Origin: Hungatella sp. UBA3048
GTDB taxonomy: Bacteria > Bacillota > Clostridia > Lachnospirales > Lachnospiraceae
Direction of reading: 5' to 3'
Assembly: GCA_002367105.1 (NCBI GenBank)
Contig: DFCS01000027.1
Span: forward strand, 1 to 6,688
Length of the DNA: 6,688 bases
This document shows positions 1 through 6,538 of the stretch, piece after piece. Numbering within the stretch: position 1 is the first letter of the stretch; each line of letters starts with the position of its first letter. Both the position numbers and the translations under genes were made by a program. The notes beneath the pieces are model-generated. The model worked only from the letters and a program-made list of their open reading frames with translations. It was not told the origin of the DNA and did no database searches.

Positions 1-39
1 GTGGTTTTGAGGGTATATGCAGCAGGTTATGATGCATAG
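1..39 (+). CDS. Possible 3' end of an upstream gene (partial)
   Basis: Frame 1 is open from the first base and reads VVLRVYAAGYDA before a TAG at 37-39. An intrinsic terminator follows 14 bases later, which is the usual arrangement at the end of a gene. Twelve residues are too few to identify a product. Frame 3 is also open for nine codons (GFEGICSRL then TGA), so the frame itself is uncertain. No function is proposed. Confidence 0.3.
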   Translation: MVLRVYAAGYDA

Positions 40-53
40 CACAGAATTTTAAT

Positions 54-85
54 GCGTAAATCCAGGAATGGGTTTGCGCTTTTTT
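54..85 (+). terminator. Rho-independent terminator of the upstream gene
   Basis: The left arm GCGTAAATCC (54-63) pairs with GGGTTTGCGC (70-79) to form ten base pairs, two of them G-U, around a 6-base loop. Six T residues follow directly (80-85). This is a standard intrinsic terminator on the plus strand. It separates whatever lies upstream from the phosphatase operon, so that operon needs its own promoter between 86 and 210. Confidence 0.8.
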
Positions 86-131
86 GTTCTTAAATAATAA
101 AATATAAAAATAAGATGTACAAGATAGTGTT

Positions 132-158
132 GCATCAAATGGTATTCCGGGGTAAATT
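132..158 (+). promoter_or_regulatory. Possible sigma-F/G-type promoter for the phosphatase operon
   Basis: GCATC at 132-136 resembles the -35 element of forespore sigma-F/G promoters (GYATA/GCATR). GGTAAATT at 151-158 fits the sigma-F -10 pattern GGHRARHT, and the spacer is 14 bases. The same place can be read as a poor sigma-A promoter: TTGCAT at 130-135, 17 bases, then TAAATT at 153-158. Transcription would begin near 165, giving a leader of about 45 bases before the start at 211. This is pattern matching in an AT-rich region, so confidence is low. Confidence 0.3.
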
Positions 159-210
159 AAGAGAGTATTTAAACTTTATAAACTGCTAAAGAATTGAGGA
201 AATGCATTCG

Positions 211-699
211 ATGAAGAGAGGACAAGATGTCATCCGTATATTAATGGTCTGCCTTGGAAATATATGCAGATCTCCCATGGCGGAATTTATTATGAAAGAT
301 ATGATAGAAAAGGAGCACTTAGGCAATCGATTCTATGTAGCCTCAGCAGCTACAAGCACCGAAGAAATCGGGAACCCGGTACACCCCGGGACAAGAAAGA
401 AGCTTAGGGATTATGGGATTTCTACTGATGGAAAATATGCAGTGCAGTTATCCAGGAAGGATTATGATAAATACGACTACCTCATTGGTATGGAACAACG
501 GAATGTGACAAATATGCTTAGAATCCTGGGAGGAGACCTGGATGGAAAGGTAAGGCGGCTTCTGGACTTCTCCTCTGATCCGAGGGATATTGCAGACCCG
601 TGGTATACCGGGAATTTTGACCGTACCTATGATGATGTGTATGAAGGCTGCAAAGCGCTTCTGACCTATATTTTGGAGCAGGAAACGGAAGCGAGATAA
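211..699 (+). CDS. Low-molecular-weight protein tyrosine phosphatase
   Basis: This 162-residue cytoplasmic enzyme is predicted to hydrolyse phosphotyrosine on proteins through a cysteinyl-phosphate intermediate. The family P-loop CX5R(S) is near the N terminus as CLGNICRS, with nucleophile Cys14 and phosphate-binding Arg20. The general-acid motif is DPW, with Asp129, near the C terminus. Length and motif spacing are normal for the family. The fifth P-loop residue is Ile18; protein-arginine phosphatases such as YwlE carry Thr there, so tyrosine specificity is favoured. An in-frame ATG at 202 has GAGGA only one base upstream, whereas the ATG at 211 sits 10 bases after it, so 211 is preferred. 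It is probably co-transcribed with the oxidoreductase 23 bases downstream. In bacteria such phosphatases often partner tyrosine kinases in polysaccharide export, but no kinase or polysaccharide gene is visible here. Confidence 0.92.
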   Translation: MKRGQDVIRILMVCLGNICRSPMAEFIMKDMIEKEHLGNRFYVASAATSTEEIGNPVHPGTRKKLRDYGISTDGKYAVQLSRKDYDKYDYLIGMEQRNVTNMLRILGGDLDGKVRRLLDFSSDPRDIADPWYTGNFDRTYDDVYEGCKALLTYILEQETEAR

Positions 700-710
700 A
701 GTTAGCAAAG

Positions 711-716
711 AGGGGG
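711..716 (+). promoter_or_regulatory. Ribosome binding site of the oxidoreductase
   Basis: AGGGGG lies six bases before the ATG at 723, inside the 23-base gap after the phosphatase stop. The gap has no room for a terminator plus promoter, so the two genes are likely on one transcript with independent translation starts. Confidence 0.7.
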
Positions 717-722
717 TTATTT

Positions 723-1796
723 ATGAAACCACTTAAATTTGTTGTAATAGGTTCCGGTTGGAGATCCCTGTTCTATGCCAGGATTGCCAAAGCATATCCG
801 GACTGTTTTAATCTGGCAGCATTCCTTTGCCGGTCAAAAGAAAAGGCACAGTGGCTGCAGGAGGAAACAGGAATCAAAGCTGTGACAAGCCCAGAGGATT
901 GCCGGTCAGAGACCCCGGATTTCGTTGTTGTGGCTGTAAACAAGGATTCTATATATCAGGTGACGAAGGAATGGGCACTAAAAGGATATCCGGTGCTTTG
1001 TGAGACTCCTGCTGCCATGGAGTTAGGAGATTTGCGGGAGCTTTGGCGTCTTCGTACCCAGGAAGGAGCCAGGATCCAGGTGGCAGAGCAGTATTTTGAA
1101 TATCCTGTCTTTCATGCGGCTATTGAGATTGCAAAACGGGGGTATCTTGGTGATCCGTATATGGTTAATATCTCCGCTGTTCATGACTACCATGGAGCCA
1201 GCTTGATCCGTCGGCTTTTAGGAACCGGCATGGAGAACATGAAAGTGTATGGAAAGAAATATGTGTATCCGGTAGTGGAAACGGATTCCAGGCAGGGGTT
1301 AATTGAAGACGGCAGGGTGAGTGAGAGAGAACGGGTCAGGCTGACCTTCGAATTTGAAGGAGGCAAAACAGCTTTTTATGATTTTAACGGCATACAGTAT
1401 CATTCTAAGATCAGGAGCCGCCATTTAAATGTTCAGGGAGCGAGAGGGGAACTGGATGACTGGACGCTTCGCAGTGTAGGAGAAGACAACCGGCCAAGGG
1501 AATATCAGATGATAAAAGAACCTTTTGATACAGGAAATGGAATCAAAGAAATCTACATGGGACAGGATTTGCTTTACAGGAATCCGTTTTATGAGTTAGG
1601 TAAAGCAAATGGACTTTCGCAGGATGAAACGGCCATAGGAACCCTTATGCTTGGAATGAGGCGGTTTATTGAGGACGGCACAGAGGTTTATCCTCTTTCA
1701 GAGGGGCTTCAGGATGCCTATGTAAGAATACTTATGGAGCAGACCCTTAAAAGCGGTCAGATGGTGGAATCAAAAACCCAGGTTTGGAGTTTATAA
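723..1796 (+). CDS. Gfo/Idh/MocA-family oxidoreductase lacking the catalytic Lys
   Basis: This 357-residue protein has the two-domain layout of the Gfo/Idh/MocA family of NAD(P)-dependent sugar/polyol dehydrogenases. An N-terminal Rossmann fold (about residues 4-118) is followed by an alpha/beta substrate domain. The nucleotide-binding loop reads GSGWRS (10-15), so the third Gly of GxGxxG is Ser. The segment AVNKDSIYQV (71-80) is at the usual position of the family's strand-4 loop. The family motif EKP, whose Lys is catalytic, appears as CETP (93-96) with Thr instead of Lys. A His-rich stretch HDYHG (154-158) falls in the substrate domain. The fold assignment is secure. The substrate is unknown, and normal dehydrogenase chemistry is doubtful without the Lys. 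There is no signal peptide or membrane segment. It follows the phosphatase gene in the same probable operon. Confidence 0.9.
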   Translation: MKPLKFVVIGSGWRSLFYARIAKAYPDCFNLAAFLCRSKEKAQWLQEETGIKAVTSPEDCRSETPDFVVVAVNKDSIYQVTKEWALKGYPVLCETPAAMELGDLRELWRLRTQEGARIQVAEQYFEYPVFHAAIEIAKRGYLGDPYMVNISAVHDYHGASLIRRLLGTGMENMKVYGKKYVYPVVETDSRQGLIEDGRVSERERVRLTFEFEGGKTAFYDFNGIQYHSKIRSRHLNVQGARGELDDWTLRSVGEDNRPREYQMIKEPFDTGNGIKEIYMGQDLLYRNPFYELGKANGLSQDETAIGTLMLGMRRFIEDGTEVYPLSEGLQDAYVRILMEQTLKSGQMVESKTQVWSL

Positions 1797-1799
1797 TAA

Positions 1800-1835
1800 G
1801 GGGCGGGTTTTTCTGTGGGTTAAAAAGCCCGTCCC
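1800..1835. terminator. GC-rich hairpin between convergent genes
   Basis: GGGGCGGGTTTTT (1800-1812) pairs with AAAAAGCCCGTCCC (1822-1835), allowing one mismatch and one bulged C. It starts four bases after the oxidoreductase stop and lies 28 bases beyond the end of the minus-strand HD-GYP gene. A second, competing hairpin uses CCCAA (1833-1837) and TTGGG (1842-1846). Read on the minus strand, that smaller hairpin is soon followed by TTTTT within the larger stem. Neither stem has a clean U-tract directly after it on the plus strand. The likely role is two-way termination, with moderate certainty. Confidence 0.5.
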
Positions 1836-1862
1836 AAGCTGTTGGGGGATAAGAATTCAACA

Positions 1863-2930
1863 TTAATCATCGTCGATGATAGTGAGATTAAATAATTCGC
1901 AGGATAAGTCCACATCTCTGCCTGCCTTTTGAGGAGGACTGATGAAGCGGATAATAGGGCGCAGAGAAAATCCCGGCGTATTATCCTTAATAACTGCTGA
2001 ACTTCCGTCACTAAGATGGACGATGGTACCCACGGGATATGCGGAAACACAATGAAGGAAAGCTGTCAGCAGTTCCGGATCAAAATGAGTGTTGGAACAG
2101 CTGGTTAAATAGTCAAAAATCTGTCTGGGAGACCAGGCTTTCCGGTACGGTCTGGTGGAACTAAGAGCGTCATACACATCTGCTATAGCCAGGATCCGGG
2201 CATAAAGGGGAATATCCTTGCCTGAAAGTCCAAAGGGATATCCGGTTCCGTCAAATTTTTCGTGATGGGTCTGAACCCCCTGTAAAACTGTTTGGGAGAT
2301 CACGATGTGGTTGCCCAGTTTTTTATAGGAAAGGCTGGGATGCTGCTTCATGATTTCAAATTCTTCGTTGGTTAAGGGACCCGGTTTGTTGGTAATATCA
2401 ATTGGAATATCTGTTTTTCCAATGTCGTGAAGAAGGCCGCAAAGTGCCAAATCATTTAAATTGGAAATGGAAAGCCCGATGTACTTTCCCAATAAAACGC
2501 TTAATATACCCACATAAAGACTATGGGAATAGGTATACCCGTCATAATCCCTGATATCTATCATCTGAAAGAGATATTTGTCCTTATTCAATACATTCAT
2601 AACAACGGACTCGGCCACTTTGGCAATCTCCTCGTAAACCTGTCTGCTGGACTGAAAGGTAAATTTTTTTAAACTCTGGTCAAAGACATCACGGATGCTG
2701 GTCAGCATTTTGGTCTTTAACTCAGGTTCCACAAAATCTTCGGGTTCAATGCCTTGCGTAATCTCTGTGCAGATATAAGCCCCTTGTATTCCGATGGTTT
2801 TCATGCGGTTAATTATACGTTCGCTCAACTTGCAGCCGGTTACCGCAAAAGGAAGCATTGGGTTTATTCCCGGGATGTTTCGGGCTAATTCCATACCTTC
2901 AGTCAATTTCTCTATAGGAAGATAAATCAA
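1863..2930 (-). CDS. HD-GYP domain protein, probable cyclic-di-GMP phosphodiesterase
   Basis: Predicted to hydrolyse the second messenger cyclic-di-GMP in the cytoplasm, so lowering it and affecting motility, adhesion or sporulation choices. Numbered from the TTG start (355 residues), it has a small N-terminal domain (about 1-75) of the type often found before clostridial HD-GYP domains. The catalytic core follows: His136 in YSHSLYVG, His168-Asp169 in LLHDIGK, His197 in MKQHP, the paired His222-His223, and GTGYP at 228-232 with Asp251 in ADVYDAL. All expected metal-binding positions are present, so the enzyme looks active. A C-terminal beta-rich tail begins near AYPVGTIVHLSDG. There is no membrane segment and no receiver domain. 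The reading frame is open back to a GTG at 3023, but the sigma-A promoter would start transcription there. TTG at 2930 has GAGGTG six bases upstream and gives the usual family beginning (IYLPIEKLTEGMELA). GTG at 2939 is the alternative. Confidence 0.93.
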   Translation of the reverse strand: MIYLPIEKLTEGMELARNIPGINPMLPFAVTGCKLSERIINRMKTIGIQGAYICTEITQGIEPEDFVEPELKTKMLTSIRDVFDQSLKKFTFQSSRQVYEEIAKVAESVVMNVLNKDKYLFQMIDIRDYDGYTYSHSLYVGILSVLLGKYIGLSISNLNDLALCGLLHDIGKTDIPIDITNKPGPLTNEEFEIMKQHPSLSYKKLGNHIVISQTVLQGVQTHHEKFDGTGYPFGLSGKDIPLYARILAIADVYDALSSTRPYRKAWSPRQIFDYLTSCSNTHFDPELLTAFLHCVSAYPVGTIVHLSDGSSAVIKDNTPGFSLRPIIRFISPPQKAGRDVDLSCELFNLTIIDDD

Positions 2931-3028
2931 TTCTTTCACCTCAACAGACCTAAATGCAGTCTCTTCTTTCTGTTCAGTAAAATTCCTTTTTATGTTAAAG
3001 TTGGAAATATATGCACATGACACATTAA

Positions 3029-3057
3029 ATTATAGTGTGAATTAACCAATGCGTCAA
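3029..3057 (-). promoter_or_regulatory. Sigma-A promoter of the HD-GYP gene
   Basis: On the minus strand, TTGACG (3052-3057) is followed by exactly 17 bases and then a perfect TATAAT (3029-3034). Transcription should start near 3022, giving a leader of about 92 bases before the TTG at 2930. This is the strongest promoter in the window and suggests steady expression in growing cells. I see no known cyclic-di-GMP riboswitch motif in the leader. Confidence 0.85.
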
Positions 3058-3144
3058 TGGAAATTTTAATTTTAAACACTAGTATGGCAGAGAAAAATCA
3101 GGCAATATTTTATGCAAATATTCTTTAATCTTTACAAATCAAGA

Positions 3145-3156
3145 AAATTCGAATTT
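3145..3156. repeat. 12-base perfect palindrome, possible operator
   Basis: AAATTCGAATTT is a perfect dyad centred between 3150 and 3151. It sits 19 bases before the ribosome binding site of the AraC-type gene, in the 257-base divergent region between HD-GYP and that gene. It could be a repressor or autoregulatory site. Short AT-rich palindromes also arise by chance. I could not place a convincing sigma-A promoter for the AraC-type gene: TTTACA at 3131-3136 has no matching -10 element. Confidence 0.3.
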
Positions 3157-3187
3157 CTCAGGAATGGACATCGAAAAGGGGTATCTT

Positions 3188-4069
3188 ATGATTAAAATTT
3201 TAAATGGAATGCATGAGACCATTCATTACGAATGCTCACTAGGACTTCGGCTATATCATAATAAAAATTCTGAGGATTATCCGGAGCATTGGCATGGAGG
3301 AATTGAAATAATCATGCCGATAAAGGGTGGATATGAGGCAATCGTAGGAGAGGAACATTATCCACTTGAAACAGAAGATATCATTCTGATCCATTCCGGT
3401 GTGATTCATTCATTAAAGGCACCCTCGCTGGGAGAGCGCTATATTCTGCAGTTTGATGCGGCCCTTCTTTACCATTTGAAGGAGATGGAGACCCTGCTGC
3501 ACATAATCCCCCCGGTCGTATTCTTAAAAAAGAAGGACGGGGCTTCCCTTCATGGGTCTATTAAGAAGAAATTTGATAAGATCATTGAGGAATATCAGGG
3601 AAACAGCGGTTTCCGGGAGGCCTCCATTTATGCGGCCCTTATTGAAATTTATGTGGAATTAGGGAGAAATAAGGTATGCCTTAATGGAGCCGGCAGTCAG
3701 ATCCATATCATGAAGCAGCAGGTATATTTCGAAGCTGTTATGAATGCCAGCACCTATATCAACCAGCACTTCATGGAAAATCTGACATTGGGGGAAGTGG
3801 CCAGGATAAGCGGCTTTTCCAAATACCACTTTACCCGGATCTTTAAACAGTATATGAATATGACCTTTTATGAATATTTAAACTCCAAGAGAGTGAAAAA
3901 AGCGGAGGAGCTTTTGTATAATACCAAGGAAATGAGCATTACGGATGTTGCTATGGGTTCCGGCTTTTCATCCATGAGCGCTTTTAACCGCACCTTTCGG
4001 ATGATAAAACGCTGTTCACCAAGCGATTACAGGAAGATCAGTCAGCAGATGTATGGATCGGAAGAATAA
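3188..4069 (+). CDS. AraC/XylS-family regulator with N-terminal cupin domain
   Basis: This 293-residue transcription factor probably senses a sugar or glycoside and controls nearby carbohydrate genes. The N-terminal cupin domain (about residues 20-92) contains HWHGGIEI with His34, His36 and Glu40, followed by the typical IHSGVIHSL strand. A linker of about 100 residues leads to the C-terminal AraC DNA-binding domain (about 195-283). That domain has two helix-turn-helix units: one around LGEVARISGFSKYHFTRIFK, the other around ITDVAMGSGFSSMSAFNRTF. It ends with the family signature SPSDYRK. Reading-frame ATGs exist at 3164 and 3188. The first has GGA touching it, while AAGGGG lies six bases before the second, so 3188 is chosen. 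The GH3 gene downstream is its most likely target, but the strong terminator between them shows they are separate transcripts. The inducer cannot be read from sequence. Confidence 0.94.
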   Translation: MIKILNGMHETIHYECSLGLRLYHNKNSEDYPEHWHGGIEIIMPIKGGYEAIVGEEHYPLETEDIILIHSGVIHSLKAPSLGERYILQFDAALLYHLKEMETLLHIIPPVVFLKKKDGASLHGSIKKKFDKIIEEYQGNSGFREASIYAALIEIYVELGRNKVCLNGAGSQIHIMKQQVYFEAVMNASTYINQHFMENLTLGEVARISGFSKYHFTRIFKQYMNMTFYEYLNSKRVKKAEELLYNTKEMSITDVAMGSGFSSMSAFNRTFRMIKRCSPSDYRKISQQMYGSEE

Positions 4070-4092
4070 AAATAAAAGGAAGTTTTACAGTT

Positions 4093-4142
4093 CCTCTTAT
4101 GGAAATACCGGGTTTATGGGTATTTCCATAAGAGGATTTTTT
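4093..4142 (+). terminator. Strong Rho-independent terminator after the AraC-type gene
   Basis: CCTCTTATGGAAATACC (4093-4109) and its exact complement (4119-4135) form a perfect 17-base-pair stem, extendable to 18, with a 9-base loop. Six T residues follow at 4137-4142. It begins 23 bases after the stop codon. There is no matching U-tract on the minus strand, so it acts mainly on the plus strand. Confidence 0.92.
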
Positions 4143-4204
4143 GTAGAAAAAGCAATATATGCGCCATTGGAAGCAAGAAGTGGGATGCCTGATCTGCTTT
4201 GAAA

Positions 4205-4213
4205 TGCTATGAT
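4205..4213 (+). promoter_or_regulatory. Extended -10 promoter of the GH3 gene
   Basis: TGCTATGAT combines the TGN extension with TATGAT, which matches the sigma-A -10 consensus at five of six positions. No good -35 element is present at 16-18 bases upstream, as is common for extended -10 or activator-dependent promoters. Transcription would start near 4220, leaving a leader of about 63 bases to the ATG at 4283. TGGAAGCA occurs at 4168-4175 and again at 4213-4220, flanking this element, and could be a regulator site. The rest of 4143-4282 shows nothing further that I can support. Confidence 0.5.
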
Positions 4214-4270
4214 GGAAGCATGGAAAAAAAAGCAAGGAAATGGCAGGATATAAGATTAAAAGGAAAGGAT

Positions 4271-4276
4271 AAGGTG
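4271..4276 (+). promoter_or_regulatory. Ribosome binding site that sets the GH3 start
   Basis: AAGGTG lies six bases before the ATG at 4283. The reading frame continues upstream to a TTG at 4199, but that codon overlaps the predicted promoter and the first 28 residues would have no counterpart in GH3 proteins, so 4283 is the supported start. Confidence 0.75.
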
Positions 4277-4282
4277 ATATCC

Positions 4283-6442
4283 ATGAATAAGGATAAGCTG
4301 ATGGAATACCGAAAAAAAGCAAAAGAATTAGTTTCAAAAATGACTCTGGAGGAAAAGGTTTCACAGACCGTACACAGTGCGGCGGCGATTCCTAGACTGG
4401 GAATAAAGGGTTATAACTGGTGGAATGAGGGACTTCATGGTGTGGCCAGGGCCGGTGTAGCTACGGTGTTTCCCCAGGCCATTGGACTGGCAGCAAGCTT
4501 TGATGAGGAGCTGCTTTATGAAGTGGCTGATGCGGTTTCCACAGAGGCAAGGGCAAAGTTTCATATGCAGCAGAAATACGGGGATACGGATATTTATAAG
4601 GGACTTACGTTTTGGGCCCCCAATGTCAATATCTTTAGAGATCCCCGCTGGGGAAGAGGACATGAGACATACGGAGAGGATCCATATTTGACTTCACGTA
4701 TGGGAGTTAGTTTTATAGAGGGGCTGCAGGGAGATGATGAAAATTATTTGAAGACCGCAGCCTGCGCCAAACATTTTGCAGTCCACTCTGGCCCGGAGGA
4801 TGAACGCCATTCCTTTAATGCTTTAGTGTCAAAGCAAGATATGTTTGAAACCTATTTGCCTGCGTTTGAGGCCTGTGTAAAGGAAGGAAAGGTAGAAGCG
4901 GTTATGGGAGCCTATAACCGGACCAATGGGGAACCCTGCTGCGGAAGCAAGACCCTGTTAAAGGATATTTTGAGGATGGACTGGGGATTTGAAGGGCATG
5001 TGACCTCGGATTGCTGGGCAGTAAAGGATTTTCATGAACATCATGGGGTTACTGGTTCCGCCCTGGAATCTGTTGCCCTGGCAATGGAGAACGGCTGTGA
5101 TTTAAATTGCGGAAGCCTGTTTTTATATCTGACGGAGGCGGTGAACCGGGGACTAGTGTCTGAGGACCGGCTAAATGAAGCAGTTGAGAATCTGATGATG
5201 ACCAGGCTGAAGCTTGGACTGTTTGAGGAGCCGGAAGCTGTGGAATACAATAAAATTACATATGAGGACAATGATACCAGAGAGCATAAGGATCTTAATT
5301 TTAAAGCTTCCAGAAAATCCTTTGTGCTGCTAAAAAATGAGGGAAATATGCTTCCTCTTAATAAGGGCAGTCTGAAAACCATTGGAATCATCGGACCCAA
5401 CAGCGATAACCGAAAGGCACTGATAGGAAATTATGAAGGTACCGCTTCCAGGTATTATACTATTTCCGAAGGAATCCAGGATTACGTTGGAGAAGATGTC
5501 CGTGTTATGGTCTCAGAAGGATGTCATTTATGTAAACCGAGGGTAAGCGGCCTGGGTCAGGAGAACGACCGGTTATCAGAGGTTCGAGGAGTATGTGAAG
5601 CCAGTGATGTGATCATTGCCTGCATGGGCCTGGATTCCAGTCTGGAAGGAGAAGAGGGTGACGAGGGGAATGAATATGCCAGCGGTGATAAGCCCAATTT
5701 ATCCCTTCCAGGTTTGCAGAAACAAGTGTTGGAGGAAATCTATAAGAGCGGGAAGCCTGTGGTTTTAGTACTTTTATCCGGAAGCGCCCTTGATGTGTCC
5801 TGGGCAGATGCTCATATTCCTGCCATCATAGAAGGCTGGTATCCGGGAGCTCAGGGAGGCCGTGCTCTGGCTGCTGTGCTGTTTGGTGATTTTGCGCCGG
5901 AAGGAAAGCTTCCCATCACCTTTTATAAGAGTACAGAGGAGCTTCCGGCCTTTACGGATTATTCCATGAAGGGCAGGACCTACCGATATATGGAGCAGGA
6001 GGCTCTCTATCCCTTTGGCTATGGTCTTTCCTACACAGATTTTTCCGTAAGGGATGTATCCTTAAGCCAGGGCCGGATGGGAGCAGGCGATACCTTAACC
6101 GTAAAAGCAGTGTTAAAGAATGAGGGGCATAAGCAGGGGGCAGAAACCCTGCAGGTATATGTAAAGTCCTGTGCACCTCAGACACCCAATGCTCAGCTTA
6201 AGGCACTTTTAAAGACGGAGCTGGAACCAGGGGAGGAAAGGGAATTGCAGGTGACGCTTTCCGACAAAGCCTTTGCCTTAAGGGATGAACAAGGAGATCT
6301 GGTAATGGAAGCCGGAACGTATAAAGTGTATGTGGGAATGCAGCAGCCTGATAAACGGAGCCAGGAGCTTACAGGGAAAGCGCCGGTATGCATGACGGTA
6401 TCCATAGACCAGCGTACTGTCCTGGAAAAATGCTGTATATAA
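4283..6442 (+). CDS. Family 3 glycoside hydrolase (beta-glucosidase/beta-xylosidase)
   Basis: A 719-residue retaining exo-glycosidase that removes terminal beta-linked glucose or xylose from oligosaccharides. It has no signal peptide, so it should act in the cytoplasm on imported sugars. Domains in order: a (beta/alpha)8 barrel (about 18-310), an alpha/beta sandwich (about 345-555), and a C-terminal fibronectin-III-like domain (about 600-712) after the signature PFGYGLSYT (577-585). The nucleophile is Asp243 in GHVTSDCWA. Substrate-binding signatures include WGRGHETYGEDP (123-134) and Lys163-His164 in CAKHF. The acid/base Glu is expected in LEGEEGDEG, most likely Glu455 or Glu457, before LSLPGLQ. 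This loop is acidic and longer than the compact ExExxDR form. All three domains are complete. Exact substrate is unresolved; the SDCWA-type barrel is annotated both as beta-glucosidase and as beta-xylosidase. The AraC-type gene upstream is the likely regulator. Confidence 0.94.
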   Translation: MNKDKLMEYRKKAKELVSKMTLEEKVSQTVHSAAAIPRLGIKGYNWWNEGLHGVARAGVATVFPQAIGLAASFDEELLYEVADAVSTEARAKFHMQQKYGDTDIYKGLTFWAPNVNIFRDPRWGRGHETYGEDPYLTSRMGVSFIEGLQGDDENYLKTAACAKHFAVHSGPEDERHSFNALVSKQDMFETYLPAFEACVKEGKVEAVMGAYNRTNGEPCCGSKTLLKDILRMDWGFEGHVTSDCWAVKDFHEHHGVTGSALESVALAMENGCDLNCGSLFLYLTEAVNRGLVSEDRLNEAVENLMMTRLKLGLFEEPEAVEYNKITYEDNDTREHKDLNFKASRKSFVLLKNEGNMLPLNKGSLKTIGIIGPNSDNRKALIGNYEGTASRYYTISEGIQDYVGEDVRVMVSEGCHLCKPRVSGLGQENDRLSEVRGVCEASDVIIACMGLDSSLEGEEGDEGNEYASGDKPNLSLPGLQKQVLEEIYKSGKPVVLVLLSGSALDVSWADAHIPAIIEGWYPGAQGGRALAAVLFGDFAPEGKLPITFYKSTEELPAFTDYSMKGRTYRYMEQEALYPFGYGLSYTDFSVRDVSLSQGRMGAGDTLTVKAVLKNEGHKQGAETLQVYVKSCAPQTPNAQLKALLKTELEPGEERELQVTLSDKAFALRDEQGDLVMEAGTYKVYVGMQQPDKRSQELTGKAPVCMTVSIDQRTVLEKCCI

Positions 6443-6448
6443 AAAACA

Positions 6449-6467
6449 GCAGAAGTACCAATTCTGC
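6449..6467 (-). terminator. Small hairpin after GH3, terminator-like on the minus strand
   Basis: GCAGAA (6449-6454) pairs with TTCTGC (6462-6467) around a 7-base loop. On the plus strand no T-run follows, so it is a poor terminator for GH3. On the minus strand the stem is followed after two bases by six T residues (complement of 6441-6446), which looks like a weak intrinsic terminator facing into GH3. No minus-strand gene is visible to its right. Confidence 0.35.
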
Positions 6468-6538
6468 AAAGCGGCATACCTGGAAAAACGGATTAAAAAT
6501 CTTAAAAAATTTCATCTGTAATCAGAGGGGATAACCAT

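Noticed and set aside
202..210. ATG at 202 as start of the phosphatase
   Set aside because: The purine-rich GAGGA ends one base before it; ATG 211 has usable spacing. The difference is only three residues.
2931..3022. Cyclic-di-GMP riboswitch in the HD-GYP leader
   Set aside because: The leader is short, AT-rich and lacks the conserved GEMM core; no stable multi-helix fold is evident.
3164..3187. ATG at 3164 as start of the AraC-type regulator
   Set aside because: GGA abuts the codon with no spacing, while ATG 3188 has AAGGGG six bases upstream.
4199..4282. N-terminal extension of the GH3 protein from TTG 4199
   Set aside because: It overlaps the predicted promoter, has no ribosome binding site, and its residues do not resemble GH3; ATG 4283 has AAGGTG at ideal spacing.
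4143..4282. Catabolite repression (cre) site before GH3
   Set aside because: I looked for TGWAANCGNTNWCA; TGGAAGCATGGAAA lacks the central CG and the terminal CA, so it is not supported.
4038..4364. Minus-strand reading frames over the terminator and GH3 start, and others opposite GH3, the phosphatase and HD-GYP
   Set aside because: They lie opposite clear genes, have no ribosome binding sites or recognisable domains, and are shadows of the coding strand.
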